Positions 53,192 to 62,629 of a stretch of 64,000 nt of DNA are shown piece by piece (the stretch's first letter is position 1; each line of letters begins with the position of its first letter). A model generated the notes under the pieces. It ran no database searches. It saw nothing but the letters and a program-made list of their open reading frames with translations, and was not told the origin of the DNA. Position numbers and translations under genes: made by a program. Origin of the DNA: Brevibacillus panacihumi W25 (lineage in GTDB: Bacteria > Bacillota > Bacilli > Brevibacillales > Brevibacillaceae); the NCBI RefSeq assembly GCF_000503775.1, contig NZ_KI629782.1, forward strand, positions 1,031,540 through 1,095,539, in the 5' to 3' direction.

Positions 53192-53965
53192 TCAACGGTC
53201 AGAAAATTGCGGCTTGCGTTTTTCTATAAAAGCAGCTACGCCTTCCCGGACGTCTTCCGTAGCAAATGCTTCACCGAACAGCTTGGCTTCTCTCTCCATG
53301 CCTTCTTCGGCAGAGAGCGTGCCAGCAGCGTGGATTGCCTCCAAAGCCAGCTTGACGGTCACAGCGCTCTTGTTCACGATGACTGTTGCCAGTTTTTTCG
53401 CTTCCTCCAACAATTGCTCGACCGGGTAGACGGCTTCCGCCAATCCGATGCGATGCGCCTCTACTCCATCGATCATTTCGGATGTGAGGATCATCTGCGT
53501 CGCCCGACCTTTGCCTACCAGACGAGGCAAACGCTGAGTCCCGCCGTAGCCAGGGATCAGTCCAAGATTCAGTTCCGGCAGGCCGAGCCTTGCTTCCACC
53601 GCAGCCAAACGGATGTGGCAAGCCATCGCCAGTTCCAGACCGCCGCCCAGGCAAGGGCCGTTAATCGCAGCAATGATGGGCTTTGGAAAGGTTTCCATTC
53701 GGGTAAACAAATCTTGTCCCAGTTTGGAAGCTGCTTTCGCATCCTCCGCATCCATCTGCGTAAATTCTTTAATATCTGCGCCCGCAATGAAAAACCTGCC
53801 TTCTCCCGTCAGGACAACCGCCTTGATGGCAGGATCCGCTTCCCACTGCCCCAACAGCTCCTGCAGCTCCTCCAGCACCTTTCTGCTTAATGCATTGGCT
53901 GGGGGATTGTTGATCGTAACGATCGCAATGCGGTCTTCCACCTGTACATTCCAATGTGCAGTCAT
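53192..53965 (-). CDS. fadB: Enoyl-CoA hydratase
   Basis: 257 residues, crotonase fold. Oxyanion-hole segments FFIAGADIKEF and AAINGPCLGGGLELAMACHIRLAA, and the catalytic pair of glutamates in LGLPELNLGLIPGYGGTQRLPRLVG. It hydrates trans-2-enoyl-CoA in beta-oxidation. In Bacillus the same position holds fadB (ysiB). Confidence 0.93.
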   Translation of the reverse strand: MTAHWNVQVEDRIAIVTINNPPANALSRKVLEELQELLGQWEADPAIKAVVLTGEGRFFIAGADIKEFTQMDAEDAKAASKLGQDLFTRMETFPKPIIAAINGPCLGGGLELAMACHIRLAAVEARLGLPELNLGLIPGYGGTQRLPRLVGKGRATQMILTSEMIDGVEAHRIGLAEAVYPVEQLLEEAKKLATVIVNKSAVTVKLALEAIHAAGTLSAEEGMEREAKLFGEAFATEDVREGVAAFIEKRKPQFSDR

Positions 53966-54076
53966 CTCTCACCCTCCACTCTATCAAAAATGAAGGAACA
54001 ACCATCCTCCGAACGGTCGCTCAGTTTTGCACTTTTATTGTAGCAAAGGTACGTATGCAACAAAAGCTTTTCTTTC

Positions 54077-54664
54077 CTATTTCCCCATCAAACCGTGCAG
54101 GAAGAGATTATGAATGGGGTGAACATAGGAGACAAGATCGTACTTGCACTGTTTCATGACCCAAGCTGTCGTCACTTCGTCCAGCGTGCCGAAAATCATT
54201 TTTCGCGCCAAGCGCACATCGAGATCAGGACGGAACATCCCAGACTCCATCCCCTCGCGAATGACCTCGTCAATCAGCGAAAAATACTGCTTCATGACGT
54301 TCCCGATGCCCTCGCTGATTATCGGATTGGATTGGCGGAGTTCAATTTGTGTCACCATCGCCAATTCATGATCCTGGGAAAGCTGGCTGAAATGCGCATG
54401 AACGAGAACAAATAGCTTCTGCTCCGCCGACGTCGCTTCCGAGATGCGTGCTCTGCATGTTTCGATAAAATTCCCCATCTTTTCGTTAAACAAGGAGATA
54501 AGAATATCATCTTTGTTTTCGAAGTAGAGGTAGATCGTACCGTCCGCCACCTTCGCTTCTTTGGCTATTTTGGAAACCTGGGCATTGTGGTAGCCCTGCC
54601 TGGCGATGACGCGAACTGCAGCATCGATAATGGCCTGATACTTTTCCCCCGTTTTTTTTGCCAT
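54077..54664 (-). CDS. fadR: TetR-family fatty acid regulator FadR
   Basis: 195 residues from ATG 54664 (GGAGGTACAT upstream). TetR HTH: AIIDAAVRVIARQGYHNAQVSKIAKEAKVADGTIYLYFENKDDIL. The C-terminal half is a ligand domain for long-chain acyl-CoA in Bacillus FadR (YsiA), which it matches in context. Its own promoter region holds a FadR-type operator at 54701-54718, so it is probably autoregulated. Confidence 0.92.
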   Translation of the reverse strand: MAKKTGEKYQAIIDAAVRVIARQGYHNAQVSKIAKEAKVADGTIYLYFENKDDILISLFNEKMGNFIETCRARISEATSAEQKLFVLVHAHFSQLSQDHELAMVTQIELRQSNPIISEGIGNVMKQYFSLIDEVIREGMESGMFRPDLDVRLARKMIFGTLDEVTTAWVMKQCKYDLVSYVHPIHNLFLHGLMGK

Positions 54665-54700
54665 ATGTACCTCCACGTTTTACTCGCAGCGATGATAGAA

Positions 54701-54718
54701 TGAATGACTATTCATTCA
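54701..54718. promoter_or_regulatory. FadR operator
   Basis: TGAATGACTATTCATTCA matches the known FadR box of Bacillus (TGAATGA...TCATTCA) with both half sites complete. Confidence 0.85.
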
Positions 54719-54783
54719 CAATCATAAGTGTAGTATACTTCCTGCTTGGCGTCAATCCTGAGCGGTCGGTCATTTTTTACAAA

Positions 54784-54870
54784 AACAAAACGGTCATGAC
54801 CGTTTTGTTTGACCGCAAGCGGTCACATTCACTTTTATGAAAAACGTCGAGACGTTTTTCACAGAAAAAA
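54784..54870 (-). repeat. Triple-palindrome repeat, copy B
   Basis: Same three inverted repeats in the same order and orientation as copy A (12969-13056); two substitutions (at 54829 and 54833) and one fewer A. On the minus strand it begins with the T-tract of the acyl-CoA ligase terminator. Confidence 0.9.
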
Positions 54871-54897
54871 GACCGTTATCCTGTGAGGGAACGGTCC
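54865..54897 (-). terminator. Terminator of the acyl-CoA ligase gene
   Basis: GACCGTT (54871-54877) pairs with AACGGTC (54890-54896); six T on the minus strand, shared with repeat copy B. Confidence 0.75.
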
Positions 54898-54908
54898 TGT
54901 CAATCCTT

Positions 54909-56609
54909 TTAACTGGTTTTGATCTGCTCCTGAGCTTCTCTTTGCTTTTTGTCCTCTTCCTGAAGCTGGCGTCTCAGCACTTTACCCACCATCGTCTTCG
55001 GCAATTCACTGCGGAATTCGTACAGACGCGGAATCTTGTAGGCAGCCAGCTTTTCTCTGCAATGCTTCTCCAATTCTTCTTCGCTGGCTTCCATCCCCTG
55101 CTTCAAGACGACAAAGGCCTTGACGGTCTCTCCGCGATACGGGTCTGGCACACCGATGACCGCAGCTTCCTGAACAGCGGGATGCTCGAACAGAACCTCC
55201 TCCACTTCACGCGGATAGATGTTGAAACCTCCAGCGATGATCATGTCCTTTTTTCGATCTACAATATAAAAATACCCGTCTTCGTCCATGTATCCCATAT
55301 CGCCAGTCAGAAGCCAGCCATCCTTGAGGACCGCAGCCGTATCTTCCGGGCGATTCCAGTACCCGACCATGACCTGCGGACCTTTGACAGCAAGCTCGCC
55401 GATCTGGCCAGTAGGCAGCTCTTCACCCGTGCTGGGGTCGAGAACGCGGCTGTCCGTATCCGGCCAGGGCAATCCGATGCTGCCTGTGATACTTCTGCCC
55501 CAGATGGGATTGGAGTGAGTAACCGGAGAGGCTTCGGTCAATCCATACCCCTCTACCAGCTTGCCGCCGGTCAACTCCTCGAAGCGATTTTTCACTTCAA
55601 CCGGCAAAGGAGCCGAACCGCTTACACATGCTTCAATAGAGGACAGATCGTATTTTTGCAGATCGGGATGATTGATCAGTCCGATGTACATAGTAGGTGC
55701 TCCGGGGAACAGCGTCGGTTTGGTCTTGCTGATCAACTCCAGCATCTGCTTGACGTCAAATTTAGGTACGAGAATGATTTCTGCTGCGATGGAAATGCCT
55801 TTGTTCATGACCGTCGTCATGCCGTAGACATGAAAAAGCGGCAATGCGCCAAGAATGCGGTCTCTTCCCATCTTTAGCTTGTATAAAACAGCTTTGCATT
55901 GCACGGCATTGGCGATCAGGTTGGCATGTGTCAACATCACGCCTTTGGCGACGCCTGTTGTGCCCCCGGTGTATTGCAGCAAGGCGATGTCATGCTCGGG
56001 ATCTACCTCGATCTTCACCGGACTGTTAGCGCTTTCTTTTACTATGGAAAGAAAAGGCTCAACATCGCTGCCGTATGTGACTTGCGGATTGTGCCCGTCT
56101 TTTTTTTGCACCAGCGGATACAGCATTCTTTTGAAAAAAGGAAGATAATCGCCGATGCTGGTAATGATGAGTCTTTTCAGTGGGGTCGATGAACGAACGG
56201 AAGTGACGCGTTTGTACAGCAGATCCAGTGTGATGATCGTCTCTGCCCCGGAGTCGTTCAATTGATGAATGAGCTCCCGCTCCGTATAGAGGGGATTGGT
56301 CATCACGACGGTCGCGCCAGCAAACAGGGCACCATAATAGCAGATCACCGTTTGCGGCACATTGGGCAGCATAATGGCGACGCGATCGCCTTTTTTCACG
56401 CCACGCTTGATCAGTCCGTTGGCAAACTGGTACGACAAATCCAACAGCTCACGATACGTAATCCGCTTTCCCATAAAATAAATAGCATTGTTATCGGGAT
56501 ATGTAGCTGCTGACTGCTCCAGAAAATGCGTCAATGAAACACGGGGGTATTCCAATGACGGGGCAGTTTCGGGTGGGTAACTGGCAATCCAAGGCTTGGC
56601 ATTTGACAT
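54909..56609 (-). CDS. lcfA: Long-chain fatty acid-CoA ligase
   Basis: 566 residues. Adenylate-forming enzyme: P-loop LLQYTGGTTGVAKGVMLTHANL, A5 EGYGLTEASPV, A7 LLTGDMGYMDEDGYFYIVDRKKDMI, A10 PKTMVGKVLRR. It activates fatty acids for beta-oxidation at the membrane. In Bacillus lcfA heads the same gene row and is repressed by FadR. I saw no clear FadR box in its own 190-base upstream region, only partial ACTCATTC at 56680. Confidence 0.95.
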   Translation of the reverse strand: MSNAKPWIASYPPETAPSLEYPRVSLTHFLEQSAATYPDNNAIYFMGKRITYRELLDLSYQFANGLIKRGVKKGDRVAIMLPNVPQTVICYYGALFAGATVVMTNPLYTERELIHQLNDSGAETIITLDLLYKRVTSVRSSTPLKRLIITSIGDYLPFFKRMLYPLVQKKDGHNPQVTYGSDVEPFLSIVKESANSPVKIEVDPEHDIALLQYTGGTTGVAKGVMLTHANLIANAVQCKAVLYKLKMGRDRILGALPLFHVYGMTTVMNKGISIAAEIILVPKFDVKQMLELISKTKPTLFPGAPTMYIGLINHPDLQKYDLSSIEACVSGSAPLPVEVKNRFEELTGGKLVEGYGLTEASPVTHSNPIWGRSITGSIGLPWPDTDSRVLDPSTGEELPTGQIGELAVKGPQVMVGYWNRPEDTAAVLKDGWLLTGDMGYMDEDGYFYIVDRKKDMIIAGGFNIYPREVEEVLFEHPAVQEAAVIGVPDPYRGETVKAFVVLKQGMEASEEELEKHCREKLAAYKIPRLYEFRSELPKTMVGKVLRRQLQEEDKKQREAQEQIKTS

Positions 56610-56799
56610 GGGTTATCCCTCCATCGCGTAATGGCCTTGCCGTCCCGTATGCTCAGCATTCATAACCTCTTCCTAGTACTCATTCTATTCGAAAGATAGT
56701 TAATTTTCCAACAAAATGTTTCGATATGGAAATTTTTTTCTGAAATGTAAAGGAGGGACGCGGCCCAATCTCGCCCCCCTTCCTACTTTATCTTATGTA

Positions 56800-57792
56800 T
56801 CAAGGCGATAAAACCTGCCTGATTTGCTGCTGAACCCGCTCTCTCTCGGCCGACGGGACTAAATGGTACCAGCCCAGTACACCGTTGTGCCAGATTCTCT
56901 CATCTCTCCCGATCAGGGTATCCGTCTTGAGCAGATTGTCTTTCGGATCTGAAAAGGAAAAAAGCAGCGAGGCGATCTCGCCCTCGGTCAAATCCATTTT
57001 GACGTGTTCGCCCATGATGGAAAGCAAGCTGTGCATTTTGGGCAATACCTCGGGAGAAGTCCCCTTCGAGACCAACGCTTCCATAATCTCCTGCTGCCGT
57101 TCAATCCGTTGGTAGTCGCTATCCTCTTTGCCAAGGTCGCTTTTGCGGTAACGGGCGTAATCCAGTGCCTGCTCTCCCGTAAGTGTCTGCAAACCGGGCT
57201 GCAAATCGATGAAGGTATCATCGCTGGGGTCACTGTATTTCATCCGTTTTTTCACATCGATTGCGACACCTCCCAGCTCATCGACCACCTTGCGAAAGCC
57301 TTCGAAATCTACCGTCACATACCGCGAGATCTCGATGCCCAGGAATTGCTCCAGGGATTGCTTGACCAGCTTGGGACCTCCGAAGGCCATTGCGTGGTTC
57401 ACTTTGTCATACCCGCGTCCTGGGATGCTCAGGTAGCTGTCGCGCGGAATCGAGATCAGATAGGCGGATTGCTTGGCTGGGTGGATAGCTGCCAGCATGA
57501 TGGTATCCGAGCGGGCAGCCTCGCCGTCTCTGCTGTCAATTCCCAAAATCAGGGCGACGAACGGCTTCATCGGGGTAGTGGCAGAACCCAGGGAGCGAGG
57601 CGGTGATGGTTCCGGATTGGCTTGAGCTGAATCTTGAACCTGTCCGTCTATCGGCATGTACCATTTTTCGGCGAGCTGCCTGTACTCCATCACTGTATAC
57701 GCGACAGCTGCCAGCATGAGAAGAATACACCAGGATACCAGATGAAAGGCGATTTGTTTTCCATACCGTTTGAAAAAGGATTGATTGAACAT
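56800..57792 (-). CDS. LytR-CpsA-Psr (LCP) family protein
   Basis: 330 residues from ATG 57792 (GGAGGTCACGCGCA upstream). One N-terminal membrane helix (FHLVSWCILLMLAAVAYTV), then the LCP domain: LILGIDSRDGEAARSDTIMLA, SIPRDSYLSIPG, DKVNHAMAFGG, DYARYRKSD-DxxRxxRQQ. LCP enzymes attach wall polymers such as teichoic or teichuronic acid to peptidoglycan. The gene is monocistronic. Confidence 0.93.
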   Translation of the reverse strand: MFNQSFFKRYGKQIAFHLVSWCILLMLAAVAYTVMEYRQLAEKWYMPIDGQVQDSAQANPEPSPPRSLGSATTPMKPFVALILGIDSRDGEAARSDTIMLAAIHPAKQSAYLISIPRDSYLSIPGRGYDKVNHAMAFGGPKLVKQSLEQFLGIEISRYVTVDFEGFRKVVDELGGVAIDVKKRMKYSDPSDDTFIDLQPGLQTLTGEQALDYARYRKSDLGKEDSDYQRIERQQEIMEALVSKGTSPEVLPKMHSLLSIMGEHVKMDLTEGEIASLLFSFSDPKDNLLKTDTLIGRDERIWHNGVLGWYHLVPSAERERVQQQIRQVLSP

Positions 57793-57812
57793 TGCGCGTG
57801 ACCTCCCCCGTA

Positions 57813-57852
57813 AAAGCAAGTCCCTGTCACGCAGCAGCTTGGACAGGGACTT
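57813..57852 (-). terminator. Thiolase terminator
   Basis: AAGTCCCTGTC (57818-57828) pairs perfectly with GACAGGGACTT (57842-57852). A short T-rich tract follows on the minus strand. Confidence 0.75.
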
Positions 57853-57896
57853 GTTTCCAGTTTTAACGGAAGAGATCTGGTTTAAACCTGCTCGAT

Positions 57897-59072
57897 TCAG
57901 GGACGTTCTACGATCAGGGCCATGCCCATGCCGCCGCCTACACAGAGGGCAGCGAGCCCGCGCTTCACCTGGCGCCGCTTCATCTCATGCAGCAGTGTCA
58001 CGACAATGCGGCAGCCCGTCGAGCCGACAGGATGGCCGAGTGCGATGCCGCTGCCATTTACATTCGTGATCTCGCGCGGCAACCCGAGAAGTTTTTCCAC
58101 AGCCAGATACTGTGCCGCGAACGCTTCATTCACCTCGATCAAGTCGATGTCTCCCAGCGTGAGGCCGGCTTTTGCCAGCGCCTTATGAACAGCTGGTACT
58201 GGACCGTAGCCCATCAGGTCTGGCTCTACACCTGCCACAGCCCAGGAGAGGATGGTTCCGAGCGGTTCGATGCCCAGATCCTTCGCTTTGTTCTCCTTCA
58301 TCAGCAGGGCAGCGGAAGCGCCGTCATTTAGACCTGAGGCATTTCCCGGCGTTACGGTGCCGTTTTCCCGGAAACCAGGCCGCAGCTTGGCCAAGCTCTC
58401 CATCGTGACTCCCCGTCTAGGATGCTCGTCGGTGGTGACCAGAAGGCTTTCCCCTCTCTTTTTCACAGAAACAGGGATGATTTCTTCGGCAAAAATACCG
58501 CTGTCGATGGCATGTATTGCATTTTGCTGGCTCCGCAGGGCAATTTCGTCTTGCTCCTCGCGGGTAATGCCATAGCGGTCTGCCAGTCTCTCCGCTGTTT
58601 CACCCATCAAGATCTGGTGGTGCGGATCCGTGAGCAGCTCCCACATCGCATCTGTCATTTCGCCATGCGTAAGCCTTTTGCCCCAGCGAGCGTTTTTCAA
58701 GACGTACGGAGCATTGCTCATGCTTTCCACGCCGCCTGCCAGCACGATTTCATGGTCGCCCAGGAGGATCTGTGATGCACCGCTGACAATAGCCTGCATT
58801 CCGGATGCACATTGGCGTTGGACCGTAAAACCGGTGACCTCATGGCCCAGACCTGCATCGATCGCCACGACCCGGGCGATGTTGGGTTCATCGGTGCGCT
58901 GAATGCAGTTGCCCAATATGATTTCCTCTACCTGTCTTCCTTCCAGTCCAGCCCTCTCCAACACGCCTTGCACTGCTGTTTGCGCCAAGCCTCGTGCACT
59001 TACATCCTTTAACACCCCGCCAAACGTACCGATTGGTGTACGTCCGGCAGCCGCGATGACGACTCGCTCCAT
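57897..59072 (-). CDS. Acetyl-CoA acetyltransferase (thiolase)
   Basis: 391 residues from ATG 59072 (GAAGGAG upstream). Nucleophile Cys88 in [11 protein letters not shown], His in [10 protein letters not shown] and second Cys in LCVGGGMG. It either condenses two acetyl-CoA or cleaves 3-ketoacyl-CoA. The biosynthetic type (AtoB/PhaA-like) fits the length and [12 protein letters not shown] start; with lcfA, fadB and etf nearby it may serve degradation. Confidence 0.92.
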   Translation of the reverse strand: MERVVIAAAGRTPIGTFGGVLKDVSARGLAQTAVQGVLERAGLEGRQVEEIILGNCIQRTDEPNIARVVAIDAGLGHEVTGFTVQRQCASGMQAIVSGASQILLGDHEIVLAGGVESMSNAPYVLKNARWGKRLTHGEMTDAMWELLTDPHHQILMGETAERLADRYGITREEQDEIALRSQQNAIHAIDSGIFAEEIIPVSVKKRGESLLVTTDEHPRRGVTMESLAKLRPGFRENGTVTPGNASGLNDGASAALLMKENKAKDLGIEPLGTILSWAVAGVEPDLMGYGPVPAVHKALAKAGLTLGDIDLIEVNEAFAAQYLAVEKLLGLPREITNVNGSGIALGHPVGSTGCRIVVTLLHEMKRRQVKRGLAALCVGGGMGMALIVERP

Positions 59073-59117
59073 TCCGCTTCCCACTCCTTCGTTTTTTCCT
59101 ATTTTACCATCTATTGG

Positions 59118-60059
59118 TTACCGTTGTGGGGACATATTGGCAGAGGCTTTCATCAGAATCGTTACCCACTCCTCGCTGCGCCGCTCCCCCAAGGCCTCAA
59201 AGCCAGCTTCTTCGTATGCGGACAGGACCATCTCGCGGTTCCACTCTACGATGCCAGACAAAAGTACATGTCCATTCTGGGCGATCCGCTCTGTTACGAC
59301 CGGCAGCATGGCTACATCTTCCTCTCCCCCGATGTTGAGCAGGATCAAGTCTGCTTGTTCAGGCAAATTTTCGCGTACAGCCTCCTCGAGGGCATCACCG
59401 ATGAGGATCTTCAGGGCTTTGTCCGGCACTTGATTATTTGCGGTATTCACCTCGATCTGGTACTCGCTTTGCGGGTTAATATCGATGGCGTAGATGGGTT
59501 GACTTGCTCCATTGACGGCACAGTATAAAGAAAGGATGCCTGAGCCCGCACCAATGTCGAGTACGACCTTGTCTGCGACCGGGATCTCCTGAAGGAAAAG
59601 CAAAATATCCTGGGTAGTGCCATGGTAGCCAGTCCCAAAAGCAGCTCCAGGATCGATCCATAGTATATTCCGGGCTTCCTTCAACAGATCCGGATCCGTC
59701 CAGGTCGGGGCGATCCACCATTCTCCCACTTGCACTTCACGAAATGCCTCTTTCCAGGAATCATTCTCTTCCGCTACCTGTTCTACCTCCCGGATGAAAA
59801 CGGCACCAGACCAGCGTTCAAGGTATGCCCGCAAGAGCTGCAGATGCGCCTCCTCCTGATGCTGCATCGGCTCGAACACGTAGACGGTGACGGCATCTAC
59901 GCTATTTTTCGCAAAGTCATAGCCGTTCTCGGTGGTCAGCACCTCAAATGGCGGCTCCGACCAGCCGAATGTGTAGGGACTGTCCAATAATTCCGCAACA
60001 AAGACGTCCTCGATTTCCTGGTTAACCTGCAAGGTGTATTTCAACCACTTTTGCTCCAC
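59118..60059 (-). CDS. PrmA-like ribosomal protein L11 methyltransferase
   Basis: 313 residues from GTG 60059 (AAAAGGAGAAG upstream). N-terminal domain of the L11-binding type, then PGAAFGTGYHGTTQDILLFL, the SAM site VLDIGAGSGILSLYCAVNGA and LILLNIGGEEDV in place of the usual NI(L/A). PrmA trimethylates L11. The housekeeping prmA is normally beside dnaJ, so this may be a paralogue acting on another protein. Confidence 0.75.
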   Translation of the reverse strand: MEQKWLKYTLQVNQEIEDVFVAELLDSPYTFGWSEPPFEVLTTENGYDFAKNSVDAVTVYVFEPMQHQEEAHLQLLRAYLERWSGAVFIREVEQVAEENDSWKEAFREVQVGEWWIAPTWTDPDLLKEARNILWIDPGAAFGTGYHGTTQDILLFLQEIPVADKVVLDIGAGSGILSLYCAVNGASQPIYAIDINPQSEYQIEVNTANNQVPDKALKILIGDALEEAVRENLPEQADLILLNIGGEEDVAMLPVVTERIAQNGHVLLSGIVEWNREMVLSAYEEAGFEALGERRSEEWVTILMKASANMSPQR

Positions 60060-60182
60060 TTTCCTCTTCTCCTTTTCTTCGTTTCCGGTACTCTTCCTCG
60101 CATGTTCACAACTGAACATAGCGGGATCATAGGCTGCATGGTATGATACTAGAATGGATCAGTTACCGCAGGGAGGTTGCTC

Positions 60183-60299
60183 ATGTTTGACGAATTCTTT
60201 TATCGGCGGCGCAAAAACAAAGGGATGTTGATCCTGATGATCATCTTCGCCATCCTTGGCGTTGGCATGCTTGCCATGGGTATTCTCTTTTTGCGCTAG
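60183..60299 (+). CDS. Small single-helix membrane protein
   Basis: 38 residues: MFDEFFYRRRKNKG then a hydrophobic helix LILMIIFAILGVGMLAMGILFL ended by Arg. GGGAGG lies 6 bases before the ATG. The basic segment before the helix suggests a cytoplasmic N-terminus. No known family; it stands just upstream of csaB. Confidence 0.7.
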   Translation: MFDEFFYRRRKNKGMLILMIIFAILGVGMLAMGILFLR

Positions 60300-60386
60300 G
60301 GGGTTGCTTTACTTCCCATTGTTTACTCGATTATACTTGAGAATGTGTTTTTCCTGTACGTTTGATATAGAAAGAAGGTTCACTCC

Positions 60387-61490
60387 ATGTCGCGAATTCT
60401 CATCTCCGGGTACTATGGCTTCAACAATGCCGGAGACGATGTGGTCCTATACGGCATCATCAGCTCGCTTGTGCGGGAACAACCGAATATCTCCCTGGCT
60501 GTGCTCTCCAACACGCCAGAGCGTACCGCCGAGCTGTTTGGGATCGAGGCGTATGATCGCTGGAGTCTGGGTACGATTATCCGTGAGTTGAAGCGAAGCG
60601 ACATGTTGGTCATGGGCGGAGGAACCCTGATGCAGGACGTGACCAGTCCCCGCAGTGTTCTCTACTATTTGGGGATTGTCATGATTGCCAAGCTCCTCGG
60701 CAAGCCTGTCGTCTTTTACGCCCAAGGGTTCGGACCGATCCTGAAGTCGCTGAGCCGCTCCATGATCAAGCGGGTCGTCAATCGCGTCGATATCATCACC
60801 GTGCGCGATCACGAATCGGGTGAAGACTTCAAGGCTTGCGGCGTTATACGAGCCCCGATCCATGTCACCGCAGACCCGGCTTTGACTATCTCAGCGGATG
60901 ACATATCGGACGAGCGTGGCAAAGCTCTCTTGGCAGGCATGTTTGCTGATGCCACGAAGCCGCTTGTCGCCATTTCGGTACGTGACTGGAAACAGGAGCA
61001 GCATTTTAAACAAAGCATGGCAAAGGCCGCAGACTGGTTCATCGAGCAGGGCTGGAATGTATTGTTCCTCCCGATGCACGTCCCCAGCGATCTGGCTCCT
61101 TCCAGACAAATCATGGATCAGATGACGCAGCAGGGTGCCCGGCTTCTCGATGTTCCCGTCACGTTTCACGATATCATGTCCGTATTGAAGCAATGTGACT
61201 ACGTCGTCGGCATGCGTCTGCATTCGCTCATTTTGGCTTGCATGCTGCGCATCCCTTTTACCGGAATATCCTACGATCCCAAAATCGATCGTTTTGTCGA
61301 AAGAGCTGGCATGCCCAACGCCGGCCATATTACGAAATTGGAAGCCAACTCGTTGCTCACCCTTTTGGCGGAACGGCTGAAGATGCTCGACCAAGAACGG
61401 GAGACGATCACACGTCAAGCGCTTCTGTTGGAGCAAGAAGCTGCGAAGAGCAGCGAGCTGGTCTTGAAGGCTCTGCACCGAAAACAATAA
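60387..61490 (+). CDS. csaB: Polysaccharide pyruvyl transferase CsaB
   Basis: 367 residues. PS_pyruv_trans domain: ILISGYYGFNNAGDDVVLYGII start, SDMLVMGGGTLMQDVTS, and VVGMRLHSLILACMLRIPFTGISYDPKI. CsaB adds pyruvyl groups to the secondary wall polymer that SLH-domain proteins and the S-layer bind. This fits a bacterium with an S-layer. The methyltransferase starts 36 bases downstream, so they probably share a transcript. Confidence 0.95.
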   Translation: MSRILISGYYGFNNAGDDVVLYGIISSLVREQPNISLAVLSNTPERTAELFGIEAYDRWSLGTIIRELKRSDMLVMGGGTLMQDVTSPRSVLYYLGIVMIAKLLGKPVVFYAQGFGPILKSLSRSMIKRVVNRVDIITVRDHESGEDFKACGVIRAPIHVTADPALTISADDISDERGKALLAGMFADATKPLVAISVRDWKQEQHFKQSMAKAADWFIEQGWNVLFLPMHVPSDLAPSRQIMDQMTQQGARLLDVPVTFHDIMSVLKQCDYVVGMRLHSLILACMLRIPFTGISYDPKIDRFVERAGMPNAGHITKLEANSLLTLLAERLKMLDQERETITRQALLLEQEAAKSSELVLKALHRKQ

Positions 61491-61525
61491 TGATGATCTT
61501 AACAGGAAGGAAGGTAGTCTGGAAC

Positions 61526-62377
61526 ATGTCCGTATCCTCTCAAATGTTGCTCGGTTTGAACCGACTCTTTCCCCTGCCCGTTCATCCCTTTAACCTGGCG
61601 AACGAAGGGCAGATGAGCTACACCGAATGGCAGTTTCAAAAAGGGGACCAGACGATTCAATTTTTCCTCCCCTATCACTCTCAAGAGCAGATGTTCACAG
61701 GCAAGACGGTTTTGGACATCGGCTGTGGCGGTGGCGGCAAGACCTGCTATTACGCCACGTTCAAGCCCGAAAAAATGATTGGCATCGATATCGTCCCCCA
61801 TTATGCCGTGGAGGGGAATGAGTTTGCCAAGCAGAAAGGTTTGGCGGATGTCGTATCCTTTATGACGGGCGACGCGGCGAATATGTCTTTTGCCGACAAT
61901 ACGTTTGACACGATCATCATGAACGACGCGATGGAACATGTTGGCGAGCCGGAGAAAACGCTGGCGGAGTGTTTTCGCGTGCTAAAGCCAGGCGGGCATC
62001 TCTACATTAATTTTCCGCCTTACTATCACCCGTATGGGGCTCATTTGTCTGATGCCATCGGAATTCCCTGGGTGCATGCGCTCTTCTCCGAGCAAGCCCT
62101 GATCCGAGCATACAAAGAGCTGGTTCGCGATCTGCCGGACGGCGCTGACCGCCTCTCTTTTCGCTTCAGTACAGGACCGGATGGACGGGAGACGATCTCT
62201 TACATCAATCAGATGACGATCAAACGCTTCCGGAGAATTCAGCAGGGAGTCACCCAGCCAGCCGTCTACGAGCGGGAAATTCCATTGCGAAATCAGTTAA
62301 AACCGCTGGCCAAGCTGCCCGGGCTGCGCGAATTTTTCGTCAAGATGGTGGTCTGTGTCTATCGCAAGGAAGCTTGA
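61526..62377 (+). CDS. SAM-dependent methyltransferase
   Basis: 283 residues from ATG 61526 (AGGAAGGAAGG upstream). Class I fold: VLDIGCGGGGKTCYYATFKPEKMIGIDI (motif I), TGDAANMSFADNTFDTIIMNDAMEHV (Methyltransf_11), VLKPGGHLYINFPPYY. It follows csaB, so methylation of a wall polymer sugar or lipid is possible. Substrate unknown. A strong terminator follows. Confidence 0.88.
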   Translation: MSVSSQMLLGLNRLFPLPVHPFNLANEGQMSYTEWQFQKGDQTIQFFLPYHSQEQMFTGKTVLDIGCGGGGKTCYYATFKPEKMIGIDIVPHYAVEGNEFAKQKGLADVVSFMTGDAANMSFADNTFDTIIMNDAMEHVGEPEKTLAECFRVLKPGGHLYINFPPYYHPYGAHLSDAIGIPWVHALFSEQALIRAYKELVRDLPDGADRLSFRFSTGPDGRETISYINQMTIKRFRRIQQGVTQPAVYEREIPLRNQLKPLAKLPGLREFFVKMVVCVYRKEA

Positions 62378-62396
62378 TGTTTGCAGTAAATAAAAC

Positions 62397-62441
62397 AAGG
62401 GTGCCCAATCGTAGATTCGCTACGTAGGGCACCTTTTTTTA
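62397..62441 (+). terminator. Terminator after the csaB-methyltransferase pair
   Basis: AGGGTGCCC pairs with GGGCACCT, with inner TCGTAG/CTACG pairing, then seven T. Confidence 0.88.
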
Positions 62442-62604
62442 GGGGGAATGACAACTATGGCGATTCTCTCATGACAGGCTCAGCGGATTTTTGTTGGTGG
62501 TCATCGGGCTGCGGTGGTGGGGAGGAAACCAGCTAATATTTTGTCAAGAGTATCCTTATTATTTTCTTTGAAGTTGTGCTATATTGTTGAAAAGCATGCA
62601 AAAT

Positions 62605-62626
62605 AACCTCTCTAAAGGGAGAGGTT
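62605..62626. other. Hairpin at the 3' flank of the IS110 element
   Basis: AACCTCTC (62605-62612) pairs with GAGAGGTT (62619-62626). Either a terminator remnant or part of the element end. The stretch 62442-62604 shows no gene. Confidence 0.5.
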
Positions 62627-62629
62627 ATG

